Shown here: piece by piece, positions 1-9,974 of the stretch
Position numbering within the stretch: position 1 is the first letter of the stretch
How the letters are laid out: every line of letters starts with the position of its first letter
Origin: Rheinheimera pacifica
GTDB lineage: Bacteria; Pseudomonadota; Gammaproteobacteria; Enterobacterales; Alteromonadaceae
Length of the DNA stretch: 64,000 nucleotides
Assembly (NCBI RefSeq): GCF_900108485.1
Contig: NZ_FNXF01000001.1
Location: 491,895 to 555,894, forward strand
Direction of reading: 5' to 3'
Notes under the pieces: generated by a model
The model's input: the letters and a program-made list of their open reading frames with translations, nothing else
Databases searched by the model: none
What the model was told of the DNA's origin: nothing
Program-made: the position numbers and the translations under genes

Positions 1-1016
1 TGATTTCCGTGGCGCATGATATTGCTGACGCCGGTTACGACACTCAGGGCCGCACCTCGGCTGAGCTGCTGGACTTTGCCGAAACCAAAGTCTTTAAAAT
101 TGCCGAGCAGCGTACCAATGCCAATGAAGGCCCCGAGCCAATTAACAGCATCCTGGCCAAAACCATTGAAAAAATTGACGAGCTGTTCCGCTCGCCGTAT
201 GACGGTGTTACCGGGGTGTCTACCGGCTATGTCGATTTAGATAAAATGACCAACGGTATGCAGCCGTCTGATTTGATCATTGTTGCGGCCCGGCCATCGA
301 TGGGTAAAACCACCTTTGCGATGAACCTGTGCGAGCATGCTGCCATTACCTCTGACAAGCCGGTGCTGATTTTCAGCTTAGAGATGCCCTCCGAACAAAT
401 TATGATGCGTATGCTGGCGTCTTTAGGCCGGATTGACCAAACCAAGGTCCGTACCGGCCAGTTGGAAGATGAAGACTGGGCGCGGCTGTCTTCTGCCATT
501 GAGCTTTTGAACACCAAAGGTAAAATGTATATCGATGATGGCTCGGGGCTAACACCGACCGAAGTGCGCTCACGGGCACGGCGCGTGGCGCGTGAGCATG
601 GTGGCTTAAGCATGATTATGGTCGACTATTTACAGTTAATGACCGTGCCGGGCATGAGCGATAACCGCACGCTGGAAATTGCTGAGATTTCGCGCTCATT
701 AAAAGCCCTGGCAAAAGAGCTGAAAGTACCGGTCGTGGCACTGTCGCAGCTTAACCGGTCATTGGAGCAGCGTGCCGACAAGCGGCCGGTAAACTCCGAC
801 TTACGTGAGTCCGGCTCTATTGAGCAGGATGCTGACTTAATTATGTTTATCTACCGCGATGAAGTGTACAACGATGACAGCCCGGATAAAGGCACGGCAG
901 AGGTGATCATCGGTAAACAGCGGAACGGCCCCATTGGCCGGGTGCGGCTAACGTTCCATGGCCGTTACTCGCGCTTTGATAACTACGCCGGCAGTGCACG
1001 CTTTGAGGAAGATTAA
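1..1016 (+). CDS. dnaB: Replicative DNA helicase DnaB (5' end outside window)
   Basis: Hexameric replicative helicase that unwinds DNA ahead of the replisome. About 337 C-terminal codons are visible; the reading frame is open to the left edge, so the start and the N-terminal domain are missing. Visible parts are the linker helix region, then the RecA-like core with Walker A (ARPSMGKTTF, near residue 94 counting from the internal GTG at base 9), Walker B (MIMVDYLQLM), and the conserved SQLNRSLEQR and DLRESGSIEQDAD segments that contain sensor and finger residues. The stop codon TAA shares its last base with the alr ATG, so the two genes are probably translationally coupled. The dnaB-alr order is also found in Escherichia coli. 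An internal GTG at base 9 could be mistaken for a start but cannot give a full-length DnaB. Confidence 0.97.
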   Translation, partial: ISVAHDIADAGYDTQGRTSAELLDFAETKVFKIAEQRTNANEGPEPINSILAKTIEKIDELFRSPYDGVTGVSTGYVDLDKMTNGMQPSDLIIVAARPSMGKTTFAMNLCEHAAITSDKPVLIFSLEMPSEQIMMRMLASLGRIDQTKVRTGQLEDEDWARLSSAIELLNTKGKMYIDDGSGLTPTEVRSRARRVAREHGGLSMIMVDYLQLMTVPGMSDNRTLEIAEISRSLKALAKELKVPVVALSQLNRSLEQRADKRPVNSDLRESGSIEQDADLIMFIYRDEVYNDDSPDKGTAEVIIGKQRNGPIGRVRLTFHGRYSRFDNYAGSARFEED

Positions 1017-2101
1017 TGCTTAGCCGTCGGCCTCAGGCCACTATAGACTTAGCTGCGCTTGAGCATAACTTCGCGCGGGTAAAGCAGCTGGCGCCAAACA
1101 GCAAGGTACTGGCAGTGTTAAAAGCCAATGCCTATGGCCATGGCATGTTGCCGGTAGCTCAGGCGTTAACGCAAGCCGATGCGTTGGGCGTTGCGCGCCT
1201 CGATGAAGCCTTAGCACTGCGAGCCGGTGGTATTGCCAGGCCGATAGTGTTGCTGGAAGGCTTTTTCCACCCGGATGAACTGGCGCAAGTGGTTGCCTCT
1301 AACCTGCAACTGGTAATACATCATCATGATCAGGCCGAAGCATTGCTGGCGGCGCAATTGGATGCACCGGTGCGGGTGTGGCTAAAAGTCGATTCCGGTA
1401 TGCACCGGCTGGGTATTTATCCGCACGAATTTAACCAGCTATATCAGCGTTTGTGTCAAAGCAGCAATGTGCAGGGGCCGCTGCGGTTAATGAGCCATTT
1501 TGCCAGCTCAGATGAATTGGACAAACCGGCTACCATTAATCAGCTGGCATTGTTTAAGCACATTACGCAAGGCAGTGCCGGTGAACATTCACTTGCTAAC
1601 TCTGCCGCCGTACTAAACTGGCCGCAAAGCCATGGTGACTGGGTGCGCCCCGGCTTAATGCTGTACGGGGTATCGCCCATGGCTGATGCTGTTGGCACTG
1701 ATCACGGTTTAAAGCCAGTCATGACCCTCAGCAGCAGCGTTATCGCGGTACGCGAGGTAAACGCTGGCGACGCTGTAGGTTACGGTGGCAGTTGGATAGC
1801 CGCGCACAACACCCGTTTAGCGGTGGTGGCGATGGGTTATGGGGATGGCTACCCGCGCGGCGCCGGCAATAATGCCGATGTATTAATTAACGGCAAGCGT
1901 TTACCGATTGTTGGCCGGGTGTCGATGGATATGATTACCGTTGATATCGGTAACGAAGCTGTTGCCGTGGGTGACAAAGTGATCCTGTGGGGCAGCGATT
2001 TACCGGTAGAGCAACTGGCGCGCTGTGTGGATACTATTCCTTATGAACTGCTGTGTAATATTACCAGCCGCGTACAGTTCAGTTATACCCATCGTACTTA
2101 A
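1016..2101 (+). CDS. alr: Alanine racemase
   Basis: PLP-dependent enzyme that interconverts L- and D-alanine and so supplies D-Ala for peptidoglycan. The 361 residues match the usual family length. The PLP lysine lies in AVLKANAYGHG (Lys36) and the second catalytic base, the tyrosine of VGYGGSW, is Tyr256, the positions expected for a type III-fold racemase. The ATG overlaps the dnaB stop by one base. A stem-loop follows about 50 bp downstream. No second alanine racemase is in view, so whether this is the biosynthetic (Alr) or catabolic (DadX) paralogue rests on the dnaB linkage, which favours Alr. Confidence 0.96.
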   Translation: MLSRRPQATIDLAALEHNFARVKQLAPNSKVLAVLKANAYGHGMLPVAQALTQADALGVARLDEALALRAGGIARPIVLLEGFFHPDELAQVVASNLQLVIHHHDQAEALLAAQLDAPVRVWLKVDSGMHRLGIYPHEFNQLYQRLCQSSNVQGPLRLMSHFASSDELDKPATINQLALFKHITQGSAGEHSLANSAAVLNWPQSHGDWVRPGLMLYGVSPMADAVGTDHGLKPVMTLSSSVIAVREVNAGDAVGYGGSWIAAHNTRLAVVAMGYGDGYPRGAGNNADVLINGKRLPIVGRVSMDMITVDIGNEAVAVGDKVILWGSDLPVEQLARCVDTIPYELLCNITSRVQFSYTHRT

Positions 2102-2151
2102 AGCTGTAACTTCAATTACTTTTGGTATACCCCAACCGAATATCTTAAACA

Positions 2152-2177
2152 ACAACGCCAGCATTAGCTGGCGTTGT
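2152..2177. terminator. Stem-loop between alr and the convergent CheX-like gene
   Basis: Perfect 11-bp inverted repeat (ACAACGCCAGC / GCTGGCGTTGT) with an ATTA loop, lying between convergent genes. There is no long T run on the plus side; on the minus side the stem is followed by GTTTAAG. A bidirectional terminator is likely but not certain. Confidence 0.6.
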
Positions 2178-2196
2178 GCGGTACAGGGATGGCAGG

Positions 2197-2661
2197 TTAT
2201 TTATCAAAGCTGACTTCAATATGCACTTTGCCAAAATCCGAGTCGAATGGCATTAACACCTTTGCGCCTTCAGATTTATGCGAAATAGTGTGGTTTTTAC
2301 CAGACACTACTACAGGAGTTGCCATGGTAAAGTCATAGCCTTTTTCACCTAAAATACGCTTGGCACCGCCGGTAACCATATTAGTAATTTCACCTACCAT
2401 ATCGGTGACATCTGGCGTGATGCCTTTTGGCCGCTCGCCCAGCATGCGAAACATTATTTCTACCGCTAAGGATTCTTCAAATGTAATAGAGAAGGAGCCT
2501 TTGGTTTGCGGGCTCACCATACCTATTAAACCAGACACATCGCCACGGGCAACTTCGTCTTTTTTTATACGGGGTTGTCCGGGGGTAATGGTGGTATTGG
2601 CCATAGTGCTTAGCACATTGACTAAAGACGATAAAAACGGATTTATAAATTCAACATTCAT
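2197..2661 (-). CDS. CheX-family chemotaxis phosphatase-like protein
   Basis: 154-residue protein of the CheC/CheX/FliY phosphatase superfamily, CheX subgroup. Such proteins dephosphorylate CheY-like receivers or localise in bacterial signalling circuits. The expected ExxN phosphatase motif is seen in MVGEITNMVTGGAKRIL (Glu and Asn three apart), followed by the second half of the alpha/beta fold, ending in a beta strand (KVHIEVSFDK). It stands alone between alr and zur with no chemotaxis genes nearby, as stand-alone CheX proteins often do in gammaproteobacteria. Its partner cannot be told from the sequence. Confidence 0.85.
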   Translation of the reverse strand: MNVEFINPFLSSLVNVLSTMANTTITPGQPRIKKDEVARGDVSGLIGMVSPQTKGSFSITFEESLAVEIMFRMLGERPKGITPDVTDMVGEITNMVTGGAKRILGEKGYDFTMATPVVVSGKNHTISHKSEGAKVLMPFDSDFGKVHIEVSFDK

Positions 2662-2759
2662 GTCAATGCCTATCAGAAAACAGAACTAAAGCGAAAGCTT
2701 GTTTAAGATTAGAAACCTTTTTGTAAATGCACAAGCCAGATCCTTGATACAGATAAGTT

Positions 2760-3200
2760 TTATTGTTTGGCTTTACATATTTTGCACAAACCATGTGCTT
2801 CAATGGTCTGGTGTTTGATAACAAACCCCTGAGATACTGCCTGACGGTTAAACTCGTCTTGCAGCAAACTGGAATGTAGCTCAGTGACATTACCACAATG
2901 ATCACAAATTAACAGCTGTGCCGGATGATGCTGGCCAAAATGATGGCACAACATAAACGCATTGCTCGATTCAATTTTATGAATAAAACCCTGCTCGGTA
3001 AGAAACTCTATTGCCCGGTATACCGTAGCGGGTTTTGCACCGGGCTCAGTTTGTTTTAACTGCTCAAGCAGTTCATAGGCGCCAATGCCGCCGTTAAGGC
3101 CGGCGAGCAGGCGAAACACTTTTTCGCGGATAGATGTAAAGCGGGCACCATTTTGTTCGCAAATTGTGCGCGCCCGGTTAACCAGAGTTTCCGTCGACAT
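2760..3200 (-). CDS. zur: Zinc uptake regulator Zur (Fur family)
   Basis: Zinc-responsive repressor of zinc uptake genes. The 146 residues carry an N-terminal winged helix (KPATVYRAIEFLTEQGFI is the recognition region) and a C-terminal dimerisation domain with the structural zinc cysteines in CDHCG and CKIC. The His-rich stretch LCHHFGQHHPAQLLICDHC contains the regulatory metal ligands. It resembles Zur rather than Fur because it lacks the typical Fur HHDH pattern and ends in a CxxC pair. SD sequence AGGAGC precedes the ATG. A likely target, zrgA, lies in this same window behind a Zur-box-like palindrome at 48635-48651. Confidence 0.92.
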   Translation of the reverse strand: MSTETLVNRARTICEQNGARFTSIREKVFRLLAGLNGGIGAYELLEQLKQTEPGAKPATVYRAIEFLTEQGFIHKIESSNAFMLCHHFGQHHPAQLLICDHCGNVTELHSSLLQDEFNRQAVSQGFVIKHQTIEAHGLCKICKAKQ

Positions 3201-3294
3201 TTTCAGCTCCTGTCAGCAGTTGCTGGCAGTGTACCATAACAAAGCTTAACTGCCACGTACGCCATACAGTGCAACAGGATGAAAATATGGTTGT

Positions 3295-3507
3295 TTATAA
3301 CCGGTTAATTTGTTCTTTTAACTGGTAGCTTTTGTCTGTAACAATGCTTTCCAGTGTGGCTATACGTTGCTTCAGTTTTTCTTGCTCGGCTCTGAGTTGA
3401 TCCAATTCTGCGCTACCCGCTTTGCCTTTATTATCGTGATATACCTTAAAGGCTGATAATCCTATACCGCCAATAATGGCCAGTGCCGCTATTTCGAAAG
3501 GTCCCAT
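3295..3507 (-). CDS. Small membrane protein with PspB-like architecture
   Basis: 70-residue protein: an N-terminal hydrophobic helix (about residues 4-20), then a charged, heptad-rich segment (about 33-65) predicted to form a coiled coil. A clear SD (CAGGAG) precedes the ATG. The layout, one transmembrane segment plus a cytoplasmic coiled coil, is that of phage shock protein B, which recruits PspA/PspF at the inner membrane. No pspA or pspC is nearby, so the match is architectural only. It could equally be an unrelated envelope-stress or orphan membrane protein. Confidence 0.6.
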   Translation of the reverse strand: MGPFEIAALAIIGGIGLSAFKVYHDNKGKAGSAELDQLRAEQEKLKQRIATLESIVTDKSYQLKEQINRL

Positions 3508-3707
3508 TGTATGCTCCTGTTATTCTCTGTAATAGTTTAATGGCATTGTGTGCAAATCAGATGCCAACATAATAATATGTATATATATCAGTTGGATGTA
3601 CTGGTAATCTAATTGATAACAATGGTAAGCACACAAAAGTTTAGCCAATTTCACCATAATATAGTGGTAAACTCCGCCACCAATCTAGCAATTAATTGTA
3701 AAGCATT

Positions 3708-4193
3708 ATGACTGATGAAGACTGGATGCGCCGTGCTATCGTGCTGGCAGCTAACGCCGAGCAGCAGGGCGAAGTACCGGTGGGCGCTGTGCTGGTTAAA
3801 GACGGTAAAATGATTGCCGAAGGCTGGAACCAGATGATCAGCCTCAATGACCCATCAGCCCATGCTGAGATGCAGGCAATACGCGCAGCATCGGCCGTTA
3901 TGGCTAACTACCGCCTGCCGGACTGCACCTTGTATGTAACGTTGGAACCATGCAGCATGTGCGCGGGGGTAATGGTGCATAGCCGGATTAAGCGGTTGGT
4001 GTTTGGCGCGACAGATTTAAAAACCGGTGCGGCGGGCTCGGTGCTTAATTTAGTGCAACATGGCCGGTTTAATCATCAACTGGAAGTGGTGTCCGGGGTG
4101 TTGGCAACAGAATGCGCCACCCAATTATCGGCGTTTTTTCAGCGGCGCAGGCTGGAGCAAAAAGCAGCTAAACAACGTCGGTTGCCTGATTAA
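3708..4193 (+). CDS. tadA: tRNA-specific adenosine deaminase TadA
   Basis: Deaminates A34 to inosine in the anticodon of tRNA-Arg(ACG); essential in most bacteria. The 161 residues contain the zinc-binding HAE motif (His52, catalytic Glu54) and PCSMC (Cys82, Cys85) of the cytidine-deaminase fold, as well as the conserved substrate loop NDPSAHAE. A basic C-terminal tail (FFQRRRLEQKAAKQRR) is typical and contacts tRNA. The last 26 bp overlap, antisense, a small arginine-rich gene on the other strand. Confidence 0.96.
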   Translation: MTDEDWMRRAIVLAANAEQQGEVPVGAVLVKDGKMIAEGWNQMISLNDPSAHAEMQAIRAASAVMANYRLPDCTLYVTLEPCSMCAGVMVHSRIKRLVFGATDLKTGAAGSVLNLVQHGRFNHQLEVVSGVLATECATQLSAFFQRRRLEQKAAKQRRLPD

Positions 4194-4329
4194 AAAAGCT
4201 CAGGTAATGGCGTCGGCGCTGATGCAGTTTTGCCACCGCAATATTGCGTTTAATACGGCGCCTGCTGGAGGCAACATCTACCAAACGACGGCGCCGTGCT
4301 CTGATTTGAGGTTTTTTGCGTTTTAACAT
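4168..4329 (-). CDS. Arginine-rich small protein, unknown function (53 aa)
   Basis: Short reading frame of 53 codons found by reading the minus strand between tadA and mltF. It begins MLKRKKPQIRARRRRL and has 13 Arg and 5 Lys among 53 residues, with a hydrophobic end (YLSFFNQATDVV). An AGGG-type SD lies about 7 bases upstream of the ATG. The stop codon lies inside the 3' end of tadA on the opposite strand (26 bp antisense overlap). The composition resembles ribosomal or other RNA-binding peptides. I do not recognise a family. It is the only plausible gene in the 203-bp gap between tadA and mltF. Confidence 0.5.
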   Translation of the reverse strand: MLKRKKPQIRARRRRLVDVASSRRRIKRNIAVAKLHQRRRHYLSFFNQATDVV

Positions 4330-4396
4330 AGCGCACCCTTATTTTTGCCTAATGTGCTTACTATGGATGCGTATTGGCGCGGTTTCAATAGCTGCT

Positions 4397-5827
4397 TTAA
4401 TTGTTGTCCTGTGGTGGCTCTGGCAATATTTCTATACTGAGTTGCTCGGTTAAGCGCTGTTTTTGTAGCTCCAGCCGTTGCTCTGCCTGTTGGCGTTCAT
4501 CTACCCATAACAAGGTGTCGTAGTAGCGGCGGATATTTTCGACATAAGTTACCGCTTCATCACCGCGGGCGTAACCATATTTAGTGGTTTGATAGACATT
4601 TTTTTGCCGCAGCAACGGCAGGCGCTGTTTTACATCCAGCCATTTATCCGGATCAGCCCCCTGGCGCTGGGTAATAATGCGCGCATCTTCCACATGGCCC
4701 CAACCTACATTATAAGACGCCAGCGCAAACCAGAGCCGGTCAGGCATGGTAATACGCTCTGGTATCCGGGTAACCATCCGGTGCAGGTAACGGCTGCCAC
4801 CCAGTATGCTTTGTTCCGGATCAAGCCGGCTGGCAACACCCATCTGCTGTGCTGTAGGTAAGGTTAGCATCATTAAGCCGCGCACACCGGTCGGGCTTTT
4901 GGCTTTCGGATCCCAGTGCGATTCCTGATAACTGAGTGCAGCCAGTAAGCGCCAGTCCAGCTCACCGGCATATTGCATAAACCAGGCTTTAAACTTCGGC
5001 AGCTGTTGTTCTATCGCATCGATATACACCAGCGTATCTACGTAATCGAACAGTTGTACATGGCCAAAGTAACGATCTTCCAGTGCAATAAGTTCGCCGC
5101 CCTGATACATAGCACCAAAGAACTCAATCAATACGGCATAGAGTGAATCATCGCTGTTATCTGCCAGTAACCAGCTAACCGGTAAGTTGTCGCGCACGGT
5201 AAAGGCAATACTAAGGTTAGGGTAAAAGCGCCGGTTTAGTGCCAGCTGGTTTGAGTCAGTCAGGGTGTAAGCAATATTACCGTCAACCACCTGCTGTAAA
5301 ATCTCGTCGGCATCGAGGGTCGGGTGTTGCAGCCATTGTAGATCCGGTTTATCCAGGTTTAGCTGTTGCAGTGTTTCGGCATGGCTGCTGTCTTTTACTA
5401 CAACTACAGTATCGGTCAGGTCGTCCAGCGAGCGGGGCCAGGTATTGCCTTGTTTAAATACTAATACTTCATTTATCCAGCGATACGCCGGTGATGAACG
5501 GTACTTGCCTTTGCGCAGCTCTGTTAGGGTCAGGCCGCCGGCAATATAGTCAACCTGGCCGCTTTGCAGCTTTTGCAGCAGTTCGTCCAGTTGGTAGCTG
5601 GGAAATAATTCCAGTTTGACACCAAGTTTATCGGCCAGTGCCTGGCTTAGTTCCAGCTCGAAACCGGTGGGGCCGTCAATACCAACATAATAGCTGGTAG
5701 GGCCGTGCAAAATGCCGACCTTTAAGCTATCACGCTGATATATCTGGTAAAGCTGGCTTTGTGATGGCTCGGGGCTACACCCTGCTAAACACAGTAACAA
5801 CAGCAACCAGGCCTGACTTTTCCACAT
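4397..5827 (-). CDS. mltF: Membrane-bound lytic murein transglycosylase F
   Basis: Outer-membrane lipoprotein that cleaves peptidoglycan glycan strands with 1,6-anhydro product formation. The 476 residues show a lipoprotein signal with lipobox LAGC (Cys17), a periplasmic-binding-protein type 3 domain (about 30-260) thought to regulate activity, and a C-terminal SLT domain (about 280-450) with the catalytic glutamate in SYQESHWDP (Glu302) and the GVRGLMMLT motif. It is divergently transcribed from purL, the same mltF/purL neighbourhood as in E. coli. Confidence 0.95.
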   Translation of the reverse strand: MWKSQAWLLLLLCLAGCSPEPSQSQLYQIYQRDSLKVGILHGPTSYYVGIDGPTGFELELSQALADKLGVKLELFPSYQLDELLQKLQSGQVDYIAGGLTLTELRKGKYRSSPAYRWINEVLVFKQGNTWPRSLDDLTDTVVVVKDSSHAETLQQLNLDKPDLQWLQHPTLDADEILQQVVDGNIAYTLTDSNQLALNRRFYPNLSIAFTVRDNLPVSWLLADNSDDSLYAVLIEFFGAMYQGGELIALEDRYFGHVQLFDYVDTLVYIDAIEQQLPKFKAWFMQYAGELDWRLLAALSYQESHWDPKAKSPTGVRGLMMLTLPTAQQMGVASRLDPEQSILGGSRYLHRMVTRIPERITMPDRLWFALASYNVGWGHVEDARIITQRQGADPDKWLDVKQRLPLLRQKNVYQTTKYGYARGDEAVTYVENIRRYYDTLLWVDERQQAEQRLELQKQRLTEQLSIEILPEPPQDNN

Positions 5828-5921
5828 CTTTACTAACCTGCAATGTCACGTTCTGCGCTGTTATAACAAACTTCTGTCGCCGCGTCAGTGTTTACTCATA
5901 CCACTTGAGCAGAAATTTCTT

Positions 5922-5927
5922 TATAAT
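5922..5927 (+). promoter_or_regulatory. Candidate -10 element for purL
   Basis: A perfect TATAAT lies 52 bp before the purL ATG. No good -35 sits 17 bp upstream (the hexamer there is TACCAC), so the promoter is weak, extended or activator dependent. No clear PurR palindrome was found in the 152-bp mltF-purL gap. Confidence 0.4.
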
Positions 5928-5979
5928 GGCGCGCCTGTTTTAGGTTCCATCGTCGTTCAATCCACGGGAAAAAAAGCCT

Positions 5980-8900
5980 ATGTTGATCCTGCGTGGTGCG
6001 CCAGCACTGTCCGATTTCAGAATTCAGAAGTTACTAGACCAATGCGCCCAGAGTGGCTTAACCATCAGCGGTATTTATGCTGAGTTTATGCACTTTGCTG
6101 ATGTTAGCAGCGCATTGACTGACGCCCAGCAGCAAACACTGGATAAATTGTTAACCTATGGTCCGGCCATTGCCAGCCATGAACCACGCGGCCAGTTAGT
6201 GCTGGTAACGCCCCGGCCGGGCACTATTTCGCCCTGGTCATCTAAAGCGACAGATATTGCCCGTAACTGTGGTTTAACGCCGGTTTCGCGCTTAGAGCGC
6301 GGTATTGCCTATTATATTGAGGCTTCTACAGCCTTAACGGCTACGCAGCTAAAGCAGGTTGCTGCCTTATTGCATGACCGCATGATGGAAGCGGTGTTTA
6401 GCGAGCTTACCCAGGCACAGGCCCTGTTTACCAAAGCTGAGCCAGCTGCACTTAGCTCGGTGGATATTAAAAACGGCGGCCGTGCGGCGCTGGCTAAAGC
6501 CAATATTGATATGGGCCTGGCCCTGGCCGATGATGAAATTGATTATCTGTTTGATAACTTCACCGCGCTTGGCCGTAACCCGAACGACATCGAGCTGTAT
6601 ATGTTCGCTCAGGCGAACTCAGAGCATTGCCGGCACAAAATTTTTAACGCCGATTGGACAATAGACGGCGTACAACAGCCTAAATCGCTGTTTAAAATGA
6701 TTAAAAACACTTTTGAGCAAACGCCGGACTATGTGTTGTCAGCCTATAAAGACAACGCTGCGGTAATGGAAGGTTCTACCGCTGGCCGTTTTTTTGCTCA
6801 GCCAGGTAATTTAACTTATCAGTATCACCATGAACCTATTCATATACTGATGAAAGTAGAAACCCACAACCACCCAACGGCTATTTCGCCATACCCGGGT
6901 GCAGCCACTGGTTCTGGTGGTGAAATTCGTGATGAAGGCGCCACCGGTGTGGGTTCTAAACCTAAAGCCGGTTTAGTCGGTTTTTCGGTATCTAACTTAC
7001 GTATTCCGGGTTTTGAGCAGCCGTGGGAAACCGATTTTGGCAAGCCGGAGCGTATTGTATCGGCGCTGGATATTATGCTGGAAGGCCCTTTGGGCGGCGC
7101 GGCGTTTAATAACGAATTTGGCCGACCGGCCATTAACGGTTATTTCCGTACCTATGAAGAAAAGGTACCCAGCCACAATGGCGAGGAAGTACGCGGTTAC
7201 CATAAGCCGATTATGATTGCCGGTGGTTTGGGCAATATCCGTGCAGATCATGTACAAAAAGGTGATTTACCGGTTGGCGCAAAACTGGTGGTACTAGGCG
7301 GCCCGGCGATGAATATCGGCCTGGGCGGCGGTGCGGCATCTTCGATGGCGTCTGGCCAGTCGGCCGAAGATTTAGACTTTGCCTCGGTGCAACGGGAAAA
7401 CCCGGAAATTGAACGCCGTTGCCAGGAAGTGATCGACCGCTGCTGGCAGCTGGGAAGCGAAAACCCCATCGTATTTATTCATGATGTTGGTGCCGGTGGT
7501 TTATCCAACGCCTTCCCTGAGCTGGTTAATGACGGTGGCGTGGGTGGTAAGTTTGAACTGCGCAATGTACCAAACGACGAGCCAGGCATGTCGCCGTTGC
7601 AAATTTGGTGTAACGAATCGCAAGAGCGTTATGTGATGGCGATACCGGCCGACAAAATGCCGGTGTTTGAGCAGATCTGTAAACGTGAGCGCGCACCTTT
7701 TGCCGTTGTGGGCGAAGCTACAGCCGAGCAACACTTAACGCTGACTGACACCCATTTTGGCAGCACACCGATTGATTTACCGTTAAACGTATTACTGGGT
7801 AAAGCACCGAAAATGCACCGCGACGTGCAAAGTGCACAAACCGTGGGCAAAGCACTGGACTTAACCGGCGTAACAGTAAAAGACGCGGCAGAGCGCTTAT
7901 TGCGTTTACCGGCCATCGCCGAGAAAACCTTCCTGGTGACCATAGGTGATCGCACAGTAACCGGTTTGGTGGCGCGTGACCAGATGGTTGGCCCCTGGCA
8001 GGTGCCGGTAGCTAACTGTGGTGTAACCGCAGCCAGTTATGACACCTACCACGGCGAAGCGATGGCCATGGGCGAGCGTACGCCAGTGGCGCTGCTTGAT
8101 TTTGCTGCGTCTGCCCGTTTAGCGGTAGCTGAAGCCATTACCAATATTGCTGCTACTGACATTGGTGATCTGAAGCGGATTAAATTATCTGCCAACTGGA
8201 TGGCAGCAGCCGGCCACCCGGGTGAAGACGCCGGTTTATATGCCGCAGTAAAAGCCATTGGCGAAGAGTTGTGCCCGGCACTGGAAGTGACCATTCCGGT
8301 CGGTAAAGACTCGATGTCGATGAAAACAAAATGGCAGCAAAACGGTGAAGATAAAGCCGTTACCGCGCCATTGTCATTAGTGATCACTGCGTTTGCCCGC
8401 ATAGAAGATGTCCGTAAAACGGTTACGCCGCAGCTGCGCACCGACAAAGGCGATACCAGCCTGCTGTTAATTGACTTAGGCCAGGGCCAGAACCGCTTAG
8501 GCGCGTCCTGTTTAGCGCAGGTTTATAAGCAGCTGGGCCAGACGCCGGTTGATTTAGACAGCCCACAACTGCTGATTAACTTCTTTAATGCCGTGCAGCA
8601 ATTAACCCGCGAGCAAAAACTGCTGGCCTACCATGACCGTTCAGACGGTGGTTTATTCGTTACCCTGGCCGAAATGGCCTTTGCCGGTAAAGCCGGAGTA
8701 CGTGCCGATATCAGCGCACTGGGCAATGATGATATGGCAGTACTGTTCTCTGAAGAGCCAGGCGCGGTGATTCAGGTAGCAACAGCGGATCTGGATTACG
8801 TTAAGCAGCTACTGGCGCAGCACCAACTGGGTAACTGCAGCCATGTTATTGGCAGCGTAAACGCGAAGGATGAGCTGGTATTCAGCCGTGGCGATAAAGT

Positions 8901-9873
8901 GGTATTAAGCGACAGCCGCACCCGCTTACGTTGTATCTGGGCAGAAACCACCTATCAGATGCAGGCACTGCGTGACAACCCGGCTGGCGCCAAACAAGAG
9001 TTTGACGCCAAAGCCGATGCCGCCGATCCGGGCCTTAATGTAAAACTTAGCTTTGATTTAAATGCCGATGTCGCCGCACCGTTTATTTTAAAAGGTGCAG
9101 CACCTAAAGTGGCCATTTTGCGCGAACAGGGCGTTAACTCGCACGTAGAAATGGCTGCCGCCTTTAACCGTGCCGGTTTTACCGCAGTTGATGTGCATAT
9201 GAGCGATATACTGGCGGGCCGGGCTAAATTAGCCGATTTTAATGGTTTAGTGGCCTGTGGCGGCTTCTCTTACGGTGATGTACTGGGCGCCGGTGAAGGC
9301 TGGGCTAAATCCGTATTGTTTAACGACATTGCGCGTAAGCAGTTTGCTGAGTTCTTTGAGCGCCAAAGCACCTTTTCACTGGGGGTGTGTAACGGCTGTC
9401 AGATGATGTCTAACCTCAAGAGCCTGATCCCGGGTGCCGAACTGTGGCCACACTTTGTGCGCAATAAATCTGAGCGCTTTGAGGCCCGTTTTAGCCTGGT
9501 AGAAATACAGCAAAGCCCGTCGTTGTTTTTTAACGGTATGGCCGGTTCGCGTATGCCGATTGCTGTATCACACGGTGAAGGCCATGCTGAGTTTGCTTCA
9601 TCTGAAGCATTCGCCAAAGCTAATCACAGCGGCACGGTTGCCATGCGCTTTGTGGATCATTACGGCAAAGCCACTGAGCAATATCCGCAAAACCCGAACG
9701 GCTCGCCAGCCGGTATTACGTCGCTTACCACCACCGATGGCCGTGTAACGATAATGATGCCACATCCGGAGCGGGTATTCCGCGCCGTAGCTAATTCGTG
9801 GCAGCCAGACGGCTGGCAGGAAGATAGCCCCTGGATGCGCATGTTCCGCAACGCGCGGGTTTGGTTAGGTTAA
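5980..9873 (+). CDS. purL: Phosphoribosylformylglycinamidine synthase (FGAM synthase)
   Basis: Large single-chain enzyme of purine synthesis that converts FGAR, glutamine and ATP to FGAM. At 1297 residues it is the proteobacterial long form: N-terminal linker domain, two AIR-synthase-like halves (for example [28 protein letters not shown]), and a C-terminal glutaminase with the nucleophile in GVCNGCQMM (Cys1137), plus HGEGHAEF and PHPERVFR, which carry the His and Glu of the triad. The gene is alone, with its own terminator downstream. Several long antisense frames inside it are shadows. Confidence 0.98.
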   Translation: MLILRGAPALSDFRIQKLLDQCAQSGLTISGIYAEFMHFADVSSALTDAQQQTLDKLLTYGPAIASHEPRGQLVLVTPRPGTISPWSSKATDIARNCGLTPVSRLERGIAYYIEASTALTATQLKQVAALLHDRMMEAVFSELTQAQALFTKAEPAALSSVDIKNGGRAALAKANIDMGLALADDEIDYLFDNFTALGRNPNDIELYMFAQANSEHCRHKIFNADWTIDGVQQPKSLFKMIKNTFEQTPDYVLSAYKDNAAVMEGSTAGRFFAQPGNLTYQYHHEPIHILMKVETHNHPTAISPYPGAATGSGGEIRDEGATGVGSKPKAGLVGFSVSNLRIPGFEQPWETDFGKPERIVSALDIMLEGPLGGAAFNNEFGRPAINGYFRTYEEKVPSHNGEEVRGYHKPIMIAGGLGNIRADHVQKGDLPVGAKLVVLGGPAMNIGLGGGAASSMASGQSAEDLDFASVQRENPEIERRCQEVIDRCWQLGSENPIVFIHDVGAGGLSNAFPELVNDGGVGGKFELRNVPNDEPGMSPLQIWCNESQERYVMAIPADKMPVFEQICKRERAPFAVVGEATAEQHLTLTDTHFGSTPIDLPLNVLLGKAPKMHRDVQSAQTVGKALDLTGVTVKDAAERLLRLPAIAEKTFLVTIGDRTVTGLVARDQMVGPWQVPVANCGVTAASYDTYHGEAMAMGERTPVALLDFAASARLAVAEAITNIAATDIGDLKRIKLSANWMAAAGHPGEDAGLYAAVKAIGEELCPALEVTIPVGKDSMSMKTKWQQNGEDKAVTAPLSLVITAFARIEDVRKTVTPQLRTDKGDTSLLLIDLGQGQNRLGASCLAQVYKQLGQTPVDLDSPQLLINFFNAVQQLTREQKLLAYHDRSDGGLFVTLAEMAFAGKAGVRADISALGNDDMAVLFSEEPGAVIQVATADLDYVKQLLAQHQLGNCSHVIGSVNAKDELVFSRGDKVVLSDSRTRLRCIWAETTYQMQALRDNPAGAKQEFDAKADAADPGLNVKLSFDLNADVAAPFILKGAAPKVAILREQGVNSHVEMAAAFNRAGFTAVDVHMSDILAGRAKLADFNGLVACGGFSYGDVLGAGEGWAKSVLFNDIARKQFAEFFERQSTFSLGVCNGCQMMSNLKSLIPGAELWPHFVRNKSERFEARFSLVEIQQSPSLFFNGMAGSRMPIAVSHGEGHAEFASSEAFAKANHSGTVAMRFVDHYGKATEQYPQNPNGSPAGITSLTTTDGRVTIMMPHPERVFRAVANSWQPDGWQEDSPWMRMFRNARVWLG

Positions 9874-9894
9874 GCTAACTAAGCTGTAATAACG

Positions 9895-9921
9895 AAAAAA
9901 CCTGCTGCGGCAGGTTTTTTT
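9895..9921 (+). terminator. Rho-independent terminator of purL
   Basis: CCTGC-TGCG-GCAGG stem flanked by six A and seven T, directly after purL. The symmetric A/T tracts would also stop transcription of the convergent histone-deacetylase-like gene. Confidence 0.85.
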
Positions 9922-9974
9922 ATGGCTAGCTGAAAGATAAACGCCTCAGCGGTAGGTATTGCCCCGGTGTTTAC

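Noticed and set aside
2663..2905. 80-codon minus-strand frame
   Set aside because: Lies over the 3' part of zur in another frame; no SD, odd composition.
4060..4326. 88-codon plus-strand frame after tadA
   Set aside because: Starts inside tadA in another frame; the minus-strand arginine-rich frame explains the gap better.
6997..8447. Several antisense open frames inside purL
   Set aside because: They share the purL codon pattern, show no SD or family features, and purL itself is unambiguous.
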